Of a stretch of 64,000 nucleotides of DNA, positions 27,804 through 36,906 are shown piece after piece; the stretch's first letter is position 1; every line of letters begins with the position of its first letter. The stretch is from NCBI RefSeq assembly GCF_007994225.1, contig NZ_VLLL01000005.1, positions 128,359 through 192,358 of the forward strand, given 5' to 3'. The stretch is from Stackebrandtia albiflava (GTDB lineage: Bacteria > Actinomycetota > Actinomycetes > Mycobacteriales > Micromonosporaceae). A program made the translations under genes and the position numbers. Below the pieces are notes generated by a model. It worked only from the letters and a program-made list of their open reading frames with translations, was not told where the DNA came from and did no database searches.

Positions 27804-28712
27804 ATGGCCATCATCGAGGTCGACTCGATCGTCAAACGCTACGAGGACCACACCGCCGTCGACGGGGTCTCGCTGCACGTCGAACCCGGGGAGATATTCG
27901 GGATCCTCGGACCCAACGGCGCCGGCAAGACCACCACGGTGGAGTCCATCGCCGGGCTGCGGGTCCCCGACGAGGGCCGCATCTCCGTCGCCGGACTCGA
28001 CCCGGTCCGGCAACGCCGGGAACTGCGGAGGATCCTGGGGGTGCAACTCCAGGAGAGCAAGCTGCCCGAGCGACTGCGCGTCGCCGAGGCGATGGAACTG
28101 TACGGCTCCTTCTACCCCGAACCGGCCGACTGGCGCGAACTGCTGGACATGCTGAACCTGTCCGCCAAGGCCAAGACCGCGTACGGCAAACTCTCCGGCG
28201 GCCAACAGCAGCGACTCTCCATCGCCCTCGCCCTGGTGGGCAGGCCCCGGATCGCGATCCTGGACGAGTTGACCACCGGCCTCGACCCGCAGGCCCGCCG
28301 CGACACCTGGGACCTCGTCGAACGGGTCCGCGACACCGGCGTCACGATCGTGCTGGTCACCCACTTCATGGACGAGGCCGAACGGCTGTGCGACCGGATC
28401 GCCGTCATCGACTCCGGCAAGGTCGTCGCGATCGACACCCCCGGCGGCCTCACGGCGCGGGTCGACGGCGGGCAGCGCGTCCGGTTCCGGCCGTCCGCGC
28501 CGATCGACGACGCCGAACTCCTGCGGCTTCCCGAGGTCACCGACGTGACCCACCACGGGACCCAGATCGTCGTCTCCGGTGACGGGGAACTGCTCCACGC
28601 CGTCACCTCGCTGCTGGCCCGTCACCGGATCGTCGCCGCGGACCTGCGGATCGAACAGGCCGACCTCGACGACGCCTTCGTCGCCCTGACCGGCCGGTCA
28701 CTGCGCGACTGA
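27804..28712 (+). CDS. ABC-2 type exporter ATP-binding protein
   Basis: This DrrA/CcmA-like ATPase (302 residues) has Walker A GPNGAGKTTT near residue 37, signature KLSGGQQQRLSIA near 132, Walker B IAILDELTTGLD and H-loop VTHFMDEAE. A C-terminal domain of about 80 residues follows (DDAFVALTG near the end), as in drug and lipid exporters. ATG 27804 has GAGGAG at 27793; the open frame continues far upstream but only as non-coding shadow. The permease gene starts 41 bases downstream and a two-component system follows, a common arrangement for exporters induced by cell-envelope stress. Confidence 0.9.
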   Translation: MAIIEVDSIVKRYEDHTAVDGVSLHVEPGEIFGILGPNGAGKTTTVESIAGLRVPDEGRISVAGLDPVRQRRELRRILGVQLQESKLPERLRVAEAMELYGSFYPEPADWRELLDMLNLSAKAKTAYGKLSGGQQQRLSIALALVGRPRIAILDELTTGLDPQARRDTWDLVERVRDTGVTIVLVTHFMDEAERLCDRIAVIDSGKVVAIDTPGGLTARVDGGQRVRFRPSAPIDDAELLRLPEVTDVTHHGTQIVVSGDGELLHAVTSLLARHRIVAADLRIEQADLDDAFVALTGRSLRD

Positions 28713-28753
28713 CACCGCCCCGCCCCGCCGACCCCACATCCCGAGGAGTACCC

Positions 28754-29488
28754 GTGTCCACCTTCCTGAAGATCACGGCCGTGGAGGCCCGACTGTTCTG
28801 CCGCGACCGCGCGGCCCTCATCCTGTCCCTGGTCCTGCCCGTGGCGATCCTGGTGGTCCTGGGCGCCATTCCGATGTTGCGCACCCCGGACGAGAACTTC
28901 GGCGGCATGCGCTTCATCGACTACTTCGTACCGTCCCTGCTGGTCATCTCGATCGCCATGCTCGGCCTGTCGACGCTGCCCTCCATCATCACCACCTACC
29001 GGGAACGCGGCGTGCTGCGCCGGATGTCGGCGACACCGGTCCACCCCGCGATGCTGCTGGGCGCGCAGTTGGTCGTCAACATCGCCGCCGCCCTCGCCTC
29101 CGCCCTGCTCCTGATGGGCGTCGGCGCGATCGGGTTCGACATCGCCATGCCGCGTCACATCGGCGGGTTCGTCCTGACGTTCCTGCTCGGCATCACGGCG
29201 GTCTTCGCGATCGGTCTCATCGTGGCGGCCACCGCCAAGACCACCCGCTCCGCCAACGGGCTGTCCAGCGTCCTGTTCATGGTGACCATGTTCCTCAGCG
29301 GCGTGTACCTGCCCCGGTTCATGCTCCCCGACGCCGTGAACCGGATCGGCGACTTCACCCCGCCCGGCGTGCAGGGGCTGCTCGACACCTGGAACGGCCA
29401 GGCCCCCGAACCGCTGCCGCTCGTCGTCATGGCGGTCGTGGCGCTCGGCGCCCTGGCCCTGTCGGCCAGGTTGTTCCGCTGGGAGTGA
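28754..29488 (+). CDS. ABC-2 type exporter permease
   Basis: The 244-residue protein has six hydrophobic segments: near residues 18-38, 53-75, 93-120, 130-155, 162-185 and 220-240. The ABC-2 hallmark RERGVLRRMSATPV lies between segments 2 and 3. GTG 28754 has GAGGAG upstream. It works with the ATPase just upstream as a homodimeric or dimeric exporter. The sensor kinase starts 83 bases later, so the four genes probably form one operon or two linked units. Substrate is unknown; the LiaS/DesK-like kinase suggests export of an envelope-active compound or lipid. Confidence 0.9.
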   Translation: MSTFLKITAVEARLFCRDRAALILSLVLPVAILVVLGAIPMLRTPDENFGGMRFIDYFVPSLLVISIAMLGLSTLPSIITTYRERGVLRRMSATPVHPAMLLGAQLVVNIAAALASALLLMGVGAIGFDIAMPRHIGGFVLTFLLGITAVFAIGLIVAATAKTTRSANGLSSVLFMVTMFLSGVYLPRFMLPDAVNRIGDFTPPGVQGLLDTWNGQAPEPLPLVVMAVVALGALALSARLFRWE

Positions 29489-29571
29489 CGCCGCCACCAC
29501 GGCTATCGTTCGAATCCTCCGCCGCCGGCGTCCACGCCGGCGGCTCAACCCCCACCCCCGGGAGCCACGTC

Positions 29572-30816
29572 ATGTCGGTAGCGCCGTCACCGCCGGACCA
29601 CGCCAGGCTCTACGAACGGTACGACCGGTACCTGGCGGTCCTGCCCTACGTCCTCCTGGGCCTCTCACTGGTGTTGAGCCAGGTCGTCGACGACCCGGCC
29701 CCGCAGCGGCGGTGGCAGGCCGTGGCCCTGAGCGTCGTCGCCGCGATCTGGGTGTTCGTCACGTTCACCCTCCCCCGTCGCCGCGGCACCGCCTCGGCGA
29801 ACCGGATGACGCTGTACTTCGCCGGCCTGGTCGTGTTGTGGCTGTTCATGATGCCGATCCACGGGGTGTTCTTCGTATTCGTCATCACGGGCTTCTTCCA
29901 CGCGCACCTGCTGGAACGCGGCGTCGTGACGCTGGCCGGGGTGACGGTGACCTCGCTGATCGTCAACCAGGGGATCGTGAGCGGGCCGGACCCGACCGGT
30001 ACCGACATCACCGTGTACGTCGTGGTCGTCCTCGTGCAGGCGGGGGCGATCGGCGGCGGGATGGTGGTGGCGCAGCGGGTGGAGTACATGGACCGGGAAC
30101 GCCTCCGGACGATGCGGGAACTCGAGGCCGCGCTCGCCGAGAACGCCGGACTGCACCGGCAGCTCCTCACCCAGGCCAGGGAGGCCGGCGCGCTCGACGA
30201 ACGGCAGCGGATGGCCCGCGAGATCCACGACACCGTGGCGCAGGGCCTCACCGGGATCATCGCGCAGTTGCAGGCCGCCGACAACCTCGCCGACGACCCG
30301 CAGGCGCGGCGGCGGCACCTCGACACCGCCGCGGAACTGGCCCGGAGCAGCCTGACGGAGGCCCGCCGGTCGGTACAGGCGATCGGGCCGCCGGTACTGG
30401 AGGAGACCCGGCTGCCGGAGGCCGTCCGGGACGTCGCGACTCGCTGGTCGAACGTCACCAACACCGCCGTCGTGGTGACGGTGACCGGCGACGACCGGCC
30501 GATGCATCCCGAGATAGAGGTGACCCTGCTGCGCACCGTCCAGGAGGGCCTGGCCAACGTCGGCAAACACGCCCGCGCGGGCAGGGTCGGCATCACCTTG
30601 ACGTACATGGAGGACGTGGTGACCCTCGACATCCGCGACGACGGTGTCGGTTTCACCCCGGGCGCGGCGCCCCGCGAGGACGGCGGCTACGGGCTGACCG
30701 CCATGCGGCAGCGCATCACGCGACTGGCCGGGGAGCTGTCCGTAGAATCCGAACCCGGAGCGGGCACCGCCATCTCCGCGAACCTTCCCGCCATCCCGCA
30801 GGTGACGACGCCATGA
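29572..30816 (+). CDS. Sensor histidine kinase (HisKA_3 / NarL-DesK type)
   Basis: The N-terminal half holds about five or six membrane helices (residues 20-165) and no large external sensor, so it probably senses the membrane or works with the exporter. A coiled-coil signalling helix (about 170-205) leads to the HisKA_3 H-box ERQRMAREIHDTVAQG with phospho-acceptor His219. The ATPase domain shows the N-box QEGLANVGKHA and G-box RDDGVGF, then GGYGLTAMRQR. ATG 29572 has GGAG eight bases upstream. The stop overlaps the response regulator start by four bases, which couples their translation. Confidence 0.92.
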   Translation: MSVAPSPPDHARLYERYDRYLAVLPYVLLGLSLVLSQVVDDPAPQRRWQAVALSVVAAIWVFVTFTLPRRRGTASANRMTLYFAGLVVLWLFMMPIHGVFFVFVITGFFHAHLLERGVVTLAGVTVTSLIVNQGIVSGPDPTGTDITVYVVVVLVQAGAIGGGMVVAQRVEYMDRERLRTMRELEAALAENAGLHRQLLTQAREAGALDERQRMAREIHDTVAQGLTGIIAQLQAADNLADDPQARRRHLDTAAELARSSLTEARRSVQAIGPPVLEETRLPEAVRDVATRWSNVTNTAVVVTVTGDDRPMHPEIEVTLLRTVQEGLANVGKHARAGRVGITLTYMEDVVTLDIRDDGVGFTPGAAPREDGGYGLTAMRQRITRLAGELSVESEPGAGTAISANLPAIPQVTTP

Positions 30817-31460
30817 CCGAGACCCCGACCACCCTCCTCATCGCCGACGACCACCCGGTGGTGCGCGACGGCCTGCGCGGCATGCTGACCGGGGCGGGTG
30901 GATTCGACGTCGTCGGTGAGGCCGCCGACGGCCGGGAGGCCGTCGACAAGGCCGGGGTGTTGCGTCCCGACGTGATCCTGATGGACCTGCGGATGCCGGT
31001 CATGGACGGCGTCGCGGCGATCCGCAGGCTCACCGAGCTGGGAATACCCTCCAAGGTCCTGGTCCTCACCACCTACGACACCGACGGCGAGGTACTGCCC
31101 GCCATCGAGGCCGGCGCCACAGGCTACCTGCTCAAGGACGCCTCACCGGAGGAACTGCGCCGCGCCATCCGCACCGCCGCGCGCGGTGAGGCGGTGCTGT
31201 CGCCCAGCGTCGCCGCCCGCCTCATGGGCAGGATCCGCACCCCCGTCGCCGAGACCGGCCCGCTCAGCCCGCGCGAGGTCGAGGTGCTGTCGCTGATCGC
31301 CCGCGGCCACACCAACAAGGAGGCCGCGCGGGAACTGTTCATCAGCGAGGCGACCATCAAGACGCACCTGCTGCACATCTACGCCAAGCTGGAGGTCAAG
31401 GACCGGGCCTCGGCGGTCGCCGCCGGTTACGAACGCGGCCTGTTGACCGGCCGGGGTTGA
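30813..31460 (+). CDS. NarL/FixJ-type response regulator
   Basis: This 215-residue regulator has the receiver-domain acid pair Asp12-Asp13, phosphorylation site Asp58 (ILMDLRMP), Thr near 88 and Lys near 109. The C-terminal LuxR-type helix-turn-helix reads LSPREVEVLSLIARGHTNKEAA then ISEATIKTHLLHIYAKL. It is the partner of the kinase it overlaps (ATGA). The likely target is the upstream exporter operon. It converges on the giant TPR gene with only four bases between stop codons, so there is no room for a terminator between them. Confidence 0.93.
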   Translation: MTETPTTLLIADDHPVVRDGLRGMLTGAGGFDVVGEAADGREAVDKAGVLRPDVILMDLRMPVMDGVAAIRRLTELGIPSKVLVLTTYDTDGEVLPAIEAGATGYLLKDASPEELRRAIRTAARGEAVLSPSVAARLMGRIRTPVAETGPLSPREVEVLSLIARGHTNKEAARELFISEATIKTHLLHIYAKLEVKDRASAVAAGYERGLLTGRG

Positions 31461-31464
31461 GCAC

Positions 31465-34400
31465 TCAGCCCGGCCGCCACGGGTAGTAGGCGTCCCGGTT
31501 GGCGTAGTACCCGGTGACGAGCAGCCCGACCGCCGGACCGAGCCGGGGGAACCGCGTGTCGCTGAGCCAGCCCGGCGGTCCGGCGTCCGGCTCGAAACCA
31601 CCCGCCAGGCCCGGCATCAGGTTCTCCCCGGTGTCGGGCAGCGCGTTGGGGGAGGCGTCCAGTTCCGGCGGATCGTGACGGTCTATCCGCAACAGTGGAT
31701 TGTGGATGCTCTTCAACTGGTTCACCATGACACCGGCGAGTGCCGCCACCAGCAGCGGCAACAACAGCGCCACCGCCGCGGCGGGGGAGTCGGTCGGCGC
31801 GGTCAGCAGGAAACGGAACACGATCAGCCCGATGCCGGCCATCGCCAGCGCCGACACCGTCCAGCCGACACCCTGCTCGACCCACTGCCGCAACCGCGGC
31901 AGGTTCCCCTCCGCCGGGTCCTCGCCGGGACCGTCGACGGCGGCCTGCCACGCCTCGCACTGTTCCACGATCAGCCGCGCCCGCGGTGCCCGGGAGGTGA
32001 CGTGCGCCCGTCCCGCCTGCCGTCTCGCCCGCTCCAGCAGTTCGGGGTCGCCGCTGACCCGGTACCGGCACAGCAGCCATTCCGCGTGCACCTCCATGAG
32101 GTCGGCCGCCACGAGGGGTTTGCGGTCCCCGGTCTGCGCCTCGATGGTCTCGGTGAGCAGGCGTTCCATGTCGGACGTCTGCGCCGACGGCCGTTCCCGC
32201 TGACGCCAGCGCGGCCACCGGCGGGCCGGTGCCGCCTGCGCGATACGCCGCCACCGCAGGATGTCGGCCATCACTCGGCCACGCACCGCCACCGGGTGAT
32301 GCGGTGACTCCGAAAGCACCGAGGCGAAACAGTCCTCGGCGAGTCCGGCGTGTTCTCCACCGGGGTAGCGGATGGCCGCCTGGAGGTGGACGGTGCCCAG
32401 CATCGCGCGGATGCCGGGGGAACCGGGGTTGCGGGCCAGGCCGGCGGTCAACACGTCCTGTGCCCGGTCCAGTTCCCCGAGCGAGGTCAACACCAGGCCC
32501 AGCGCCGTGTACGGCCCCTGCGCCGGGTGGACCCGGATCGCGGCGCTCAGGTGCTCCCTCGCCCGGTGGAGGTCGCCCAGGTGGAACTCGACGTAACCGG
32601 CGAGCGTCAGGCTCCGTTCGGACCTCTCGTGGCTCAACAGCTCCCGCACCTGCTCGCGGGCGTTCACGAGGTAGGTGCGGCGCAGTCCCGGACCCGCCGT
32701 CGACTGCTCCACCTCGCGCAGGCCGCACACGACGAGGCCGTACAGCGCCTCGGTGCAGGCCAGTCCGAACCCCATCGCCTCGGTGAAGTGGTGCCTGGCG
32801 GTGTCGGGGGAACCGTCCCGCAACGCCAGCCAGCCACGTCCACAGTGGGCCAGCATCCGGGCGTTGACGTCGGCGCTCTCGATCAACTCGTCGAACTGCT
32901 CACCTCCGCCGGTGCCCAGCCTGATTCTCGCCCAGGCCAGGTCGGTCAACAGCCCGGCGTCGTGCGGCAGATGCCGCAACGCCCACGACAGCACCGCCTC
33001 CGCCTTCTCGTAGTTCCCGTCGAGACGGTGCAGGAACGCCGTCTGCGCCACCACCGCCGGGTTCACCGGCAGCTCCCGCACCACATCGGACAACTCCCGC
33101 AGCGCCTCGGTCCGCCGGTGCACGTCCTCGAGACTGCCCGCCAACGCCAGCCGCGCCCGCCCGCTCGCCGGGTAGTCGCGCCGCAACCGCCACGCCAGTT
33201 CCAGGGCGCGGTCGATCCGGCCCGTCGCCCGGATCGCCCGCAGGCGCAGGATACGGCCCCGGATCGACAGGTCCTCCTCCTCGATGTGACGCAGCAGCGA
33301 CAACGCCCCGTGGGGATCCCCAGTCGCGACGAGGTGTTCGCCCAGCAGCACGCGCAGCCGCGTGGACGTCGGCCGCCGCGCGATCTCGGTCCGCAGCAGC
33401 CGGATCGCCTCCTCACCGTCGCCCTGGATCATGAGGAGGTGCGCGCGGCGCTTGATGAGCGTGCGCGAATGTGGCAACTGGTCGGCGCACCGCCGCAGAT
33501 GCGCCGCCACCTGGTCGAAGTCGCCCCTCACCGCGGCGATCTCGGCCAGCTCGCTCCACAGCCGGGGATCCGATCGGTTGCCGGCCGCCATGCAGCGCCG
33601 CACCACCGCCTCGGCGGTGGCGAGCTGGAGGTTCGCCCGGTACAACGCGGCGGCGGTCCGTACCGCCTCCGGTTTGTCGGTGTGCGCGGCCAACCGGTCG
33701 GCCAACCCCCTGGCGTCACGGTCCCACCGTCCGGCGCGCGCGTACACGGTCGCGGCCTGCACCGCCGTCACGACGTCGGTGATCGGCGCCGCCGCCGTCT
33801 CCCGGACCCGCTCGACGGCCTCGTCGGGTTCACCCCGCTTCAACAACGCGTGAGACAGCGCGTCACGGACCTCCGGGTTCTCGGGCCGCCGGTGCCACGC
33901 CCGCTCCGCGGCGGTCACCGCCTCGGCGTGACGGCCCGCCTTGGTCAGGTAACGCGCCCGCCAGGCCAGCGCGTGCGGATTGCCCGGTTCGATCGCCAGC
34001 GCGGTGTCGAGCGCGGTCAACGCCTCCTCATACCGGTGCTGCTCGCCGTGCAGCCACGCGTGTTCACAGCGGATCGTCACGTCACGCGGTAGCTCCCGCT
34101 GCGCGGCCGACGCCTCCTGATGCGCCTGCCGGTACCGCTTCAACATGCGGAGCGCGTGGATACGGCCACGGGTGGCCCCGGGATGCCGGGGCGACCTGGC
34201 CAACGCCCGGTCGAACTCACGCAGCGCGGCGCCGGGCCGGTACTGGTCGACCAGGAGCCAACCGTGCTCCTCGGCCAGCTCCGGCGAATCCGGGAAGCGT
34301 TCACGCGCGGTGAGCACCGCCGCCTCGGCCTCCCGCAGCCGCAACTGCCAGCGCAGCGCCGTGACCTGCCACTGCAACACCGTCGCCAGGGTCTCGGACC

Positions 34401-35997
34401 GCATCGGGATGCCCGCCTCCCGTTGCCGCAGGAACGTGCGTTCCGCCTCGGCGAACAACCGCGCCGCACCCTGGTAGTTCAGTTGGTCGCCCTCGACCAT
34501 GCCCAACGCCAGCAGGATCCTCACCCGTGGCACCGGGGAGGCGCCCGGATCGGTCGCCAACGCCCGCTCCCGGTCCGCCAGCTCCTCCTCGATCCGCGCG
34601 ACCGTGTCGAACCGGCGCGCCCACGACCAGCAGCGGATCAGTCCCGCCCAGACGATGCCGTGGGAGGGGTTCGCGGCGATGGCCTGCCGGAACAACCGGT
34701 CGGCCTCGGTGTAGAAGCCCCGCTGTGCCAGGCCCTCACCGGCCAGGCACAGCACGATCGGGTCCTCCGGAAGCCGCTCCCGCAGGTCGTCGGCCGCGGC
34801 GGTCACCTCGGCCGGGTCGGCCGGGGAATGCCGGTCGGCGCACAGCAGGATCCGGGCCAACAGCGCCTCACGCTGAAAGGGATCGGTCGCCAACACACCG
34901 GCCACGACGGAGAGCGCGGCGGCACGCCTTCCCCGGTCGACGAGATACTGGCCGTACTCGACCGTCAGGTCGGCGGTGGCGTCGCGTTCCTCGGCGAGCC
35001 GCCGCAGCTCCGCACCGGCGCCGGACGCCCGCAACACCTGCGCCCGGGTCACCAGGGACTCGGTGAATCCGCCGGAGAGGGCATCGCAGCGGTCGAGCAG
35101 CCGCAGCGCCTCCGGCCCCCAGTCGTGGCGCGCGGCGTACCTTCCCCGGCCCAGCTGGCGGGCACGTTCCAGCAGGATCACCGGATGCTCCGACATCGGA
35201 CGCCTGGGGCCGTCCGGGCCGGCGGGAAGGGAGAACTTCGCCGGGTCCTCCGTGTCGGCCAGCAGCCGCCGCGACTCGGCGACGTCGCTGCGGTGGTGAT
35301 GCAACCGGGCGAGCCACCGCCACGGGTTCGCCAACCAGATCCCGTGCGTGGAGGCGACGTCCCGGGCCACGTCCATCGCCCGGTGAAGGCTCTCCACCGC
35401 ACCGGGAAGGTCGCCGATGCGTTCCTGGATGCGACCGGCACTGGTCAGCCACCGCACCTCGGCCTGGCCGGCGGCGAATCCCGAACCGGAGTCGGAGCGG
35501 GTGAAACCCTGGCCGATCTCGCCCCGGATGTCGCGGTGGCGGCCCAGCCGCAGCAGCAGAATCAGCCGCAGTGTGAAGACGGTGACGCTGCCGGTCTCCT
35601 CGCCCAGCACGCGCAGCCCGCGGTTCACCTCGCCGCGCGACGCGTGCCAGCGCGCGATCGCCACCCGCAGATAGCGCAGGCCGTCGTCACCGTGGTAGCG
35701 GCCGTCGGCGATGTCCCGCTCGGCGCCGGCGACCAGTGCGCCGGTCTCGGTGTGGCGGCGCAGCCGGCAGCCCGCGGCGATGCGTTCGGCGAGTAGGGCC
35801 GGCCGGGGGTCGGCCCATTCCTCGCACTGCCGGATGACGGCCTCCGCGTCGCCCAGGTCCCGCAGGATGCGCAGGTGGAGCAGCCGCGGCTCCGGGTCGT
35901 CCGGCCGTTCCCGGATCAGTTCGGTCGTCATCCGAGACGCCTCGCCGAACAGCCACAGGTGCCGCAGCCGGTCGGCGGTGATGAGGGAGTGCGACAT
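31465..35997 (-). CDS. Giant TPR-repeat protein with C-terminal membrane hairpin
   Basis: The 1510-residue protein is almost entirely tetratricopeptide-like helical pairs up to about residue 1370, for example AHQEASAAQRELPRDVTIR and ALTALDTALAIEPGNPHALAWRARY. Two hydrophobic segments follow (about 1377-1396 and 1405-1427), then an 80-residue Pro/Gly-rich tail. There is no signal peptide, so the TPR solenoid is probably cytoplasmic and anchored to the membrane by its C terminus. No enzymatic or DNA-binding domain is seen, so I assign only a scaffold role. The start codon lies 11 bases downstream of a TTATCGA dyad and near the repeat array. Confidence 0.85.
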   Translation of the reverse strand: MSHSLITADRLRHLWLFGEASRMTTELIRERPDDPEPRLLHLRILRDLGDAEAVIRQCEEWADPRPALLAERIAAGCRLRRHTETGALVAGAERDIADGRYHGDDGLRYLRVAIARWHASRGEVNRGLRVLGEETGSVTVFTLRLILLLRLGRHRDIRGEIGQGFTRSDSGSGFAAGQAEVRWLTSAGRIQERIGDLPGAVESLHRAMDVARDVASTHGIWLANPWRWLARLHHHRSDVAESRRLLADTEDPAKFSLPAGPDGPRRPMSEHPVILLERARQLGRGRYAARHDWGPEALRLLDRCDALSGGFTESLVTRAQVLRASGAGAELRRLAEERDATADLTVEYGQYLVDRGRRAAALSVVAGVLATDPFQREALLARILLCADRHSPADPAEVTAAADDLRERLPEDPIVLCLAGEGLAQRGFYTEADRLFRQAIAANPSHGIVWAGLIRCWSWARRFDTVARIEEELADRERALATDPGASPVPRVRILLALGMVEGDQLNYQGAARLFAEAERTFLRQREAGIPMRSETLATVLQWQVTALRWQLRLREAEAAVLTARERFPDSPELAEEHGWLLVDQYRPGAALREFDRALARSPRHPGATRGRIHALRMLKRYRQAHQEASAAQRELPRDVTIRCEHAWLHGEQHRYEEALTALDTALAIEPGNPHALAWRARYLTKAGRHAEAVTAAERAWHRRPENPEVRDALSHALLKRGEPDEAVERVRETAAAPITDVVTAVQAATVYARAGRWDRDARGLADRLAAHTDKPEAVRTAAALYRANLQLATAEAVVRRCMAAGNRSDPRLWSELAEIAAVRGDFDQVAAHLRRCADQLPHSRTLIKRRAHLLMIQGDGEEAIRLLRTEIARRPTSTRLRVLLGEHLVATGDPHGALSLLRHIEEEDLSIRGRILRLRAIRATGRIDRALELAWRLRRDYPASGRARLALAGSLEDVHRRTEALRELSDVVRELPVNPAVVAQTAFLHRLDGNYEKAEAVLSWALRHLPHDAGLLTDLAWARIRLGTGGGEQFDELIESADVNARMLAHCGRGWLALRDGSPDTARHHFTEAMGFGLACTEALYGLVVCGLREVEQSTAGPGLRRTYLVNAREQVRELLSHERSERSLTLAGYVEFHLGDLHRAREHLSAAIRVHPAQGPYTALGLVLTSLGELDRAQDVLTAGLARNPGSPGIRAMLGTVHLQAAIRYPGGEHAGLAEDCFASVLSESPHHPVAVRGRVMADILRWRRIAQAAPARRWPRWRQRERPSAQTSDMERLLTETIEAQTGDRKPLVAADLMEVHAEWLLCRYRVSGDPELLERARRQAGRAHVTSRAPRARLIVEQCEAWQAAVDGPGEDPAEGNLPRLRQWVEQGVGWTVSALAMAGIGLIVFRFLLTAPTDSPAAAVALLLPLLVAALAGVMVNQLKSIHNPLLRIDRHDPPELDASPNALPDTGENLMPGLAGGFEPDAGPPGWLSDTRFPRLGPAVGLLVTGYYANRDAYYPWRPG

Positions 35998-36009
35998 CGG
36001 CCCACCGCC

Positions 36010-36029
36010 TTATCGATGACTTTCGATAA
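36010..36029 (-). promoter_or_regulatory. Operator-like dyad at the giant TPR gene
   Basis: TTATCGA-TGACTT-TCGATAA is a perfect 7-bp inverted repeat 13 bases upstream of the start codon, in an A+T-rich island. It probably overlaps the promoter of the giant TPR gene and resembles the ATCGATA elements at 46839 and 61887. Confidence 0.55.
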
Positions 36030-36125
36030 TTATGGCGTGGTCCCGCCACCCCACCCCGCCTCCGTGACCCGCCCCGCCCCCTACCTCTGCCGCCCCGCCC
36101 CCCGCTTCCTCTGCCGCCCACGACC

Positions 36126-36407
36126 CGCTTGGTCCCCGCCATGTCGCGCTTGGTCCCCGCCCGATCGGCACGGTGGTCCGCTTGGTCCCCGCCATGTCGC
36201 GCTTGGTCCCCGCCCGATCGGCACGGTGGTCCGCTTGGTCCCCGCCGTTGTGCGCTTGGTCCTCGCAAGATTGGGATATTCAGGCATGAAAGGTGCGTTT
36301 CGGGCCCCATTTCGGATTAGACGGCAACCGGGCGGGGACCAAGTGGTCTGGAAGGGTCACCGGGCGGGGACCAAGCGGTTCAGAAGGGTCGCCGGGCGGG
36401 GACCAAG
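36126..36407. repeat. Inverted cluster of GCTTGGTCCCCGCC repeats
   Basis: Five exact forward copies start at 36127, 36148, 36180, 36201 and 36233, with a decayed sixth near 36254. They include a perfect 53-base tandem duplication (36126-36178 and 36179-36231). Three copies in the opposite direction (GGCGGGGACCAAG) start at 36331, 36363 and 36395. About 64 less G+C-rich bases lie between the two groups, so the array could fold into a large cruciform or act as a multi-site binding region. No cas genes or uniform spacers are present. Confidence 0.85.
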
Positions 36408-36452
36408 TGGCCAGAGCCGGGTGAAGGGTGAGGGCCGGGCGCGGGGGGCGGG

Positions 36453-36743
36453 TCAGCCGAGGTCTTCGAGGCGGGCGTCGGCGGCCGCGATGAATCCGCG
36501 CGTGTCGATGATCTCGCGCCGGAACCCGGTGAGCTGTCGCAGTGTCCGGGCGGCGGTCACCAGTCCCTCGCGCGCCTGCCTCGCCTGTTCCTCGGAGGTG
36601 TCGGGGTCCGCCAGCACCGCGCGCAGTGTCGCCACCGCCTCGTGGATGCGGTCCTCCGATGCGACCAGTACCCGGAGTACGCCGGTGATGTCCTGTTCGG
36701 CGCGCATCAGCAGTTCACGGCGACGGCTAATGTCCAATGACAT
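36453..36743 (-). CDS. Small helical protein, 96 residues
   Basis: The family is not recognised. Composition and heptad-like spacing (RRRELLMRAEQDITGVLRVL, then ATLRAVLADPDTSEEQARQAREGL) suggest two or three long helices, perhaps a coiled coil. No signal, membrane span or cysteine is present. GGGAGGA lies about eight bases before the ATG complement at 36743, so translation is credible. It is transcribed toward the repeat array and the giant TPR gene. A scaffold or partner role is possible but unproven. Confidence 0.62.
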   Translation of the reverse strand: MSLDISRRRELLMRAEQDITGVLRVLVASEDRIHEAVATLRAVLADPDTSEEQARQAREGLVTAARTLRQLTGFRREIIDTRGFIAAADARLEDLG

Positions 36744-36906
36744 CGGTCGGGTCCTCCCACCGGATGCGGCTGATGATCCAGCTTAACCCCGCGATCCGGC
36801 GCCCACGGGGGTTCACGGACCCGGATTCCCGCCCCGGTCACACCCGAACGCGGCGCCGCCCGCCACCCCGGTGACCTCGCGGCCACTCTGATGTAAGACT
36901 TGTCGC

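Larger units (their letters stand above)
35998..36452. other. 455-base repeat-filled gap
   Basis: This region holds the start-proximal dyad of the giant TPR gene, a C-rich stretch with CCTCTGCCGCCC repeats (36084-36120), the GCTTGGTCCCCGCC array and a less G+C-rich core near 36267-36330. Several frames are open but consist of repeats, so I call no gene. Confidence 0.6.

Noticed and set aside
29502-29520. GTTCGAATCC word resembling a tRNA T-arm
   Set aside because: No acceptor stem, D-arm or anticodon arm can be built around it; it lies in the short gap between permease and kinase genes.
36126-36407. CRISPR-like array
   Set aside because: Spacing is irregular, copies occur in both directions, spacers are identical in the tandem copy, and no cas gene is present.
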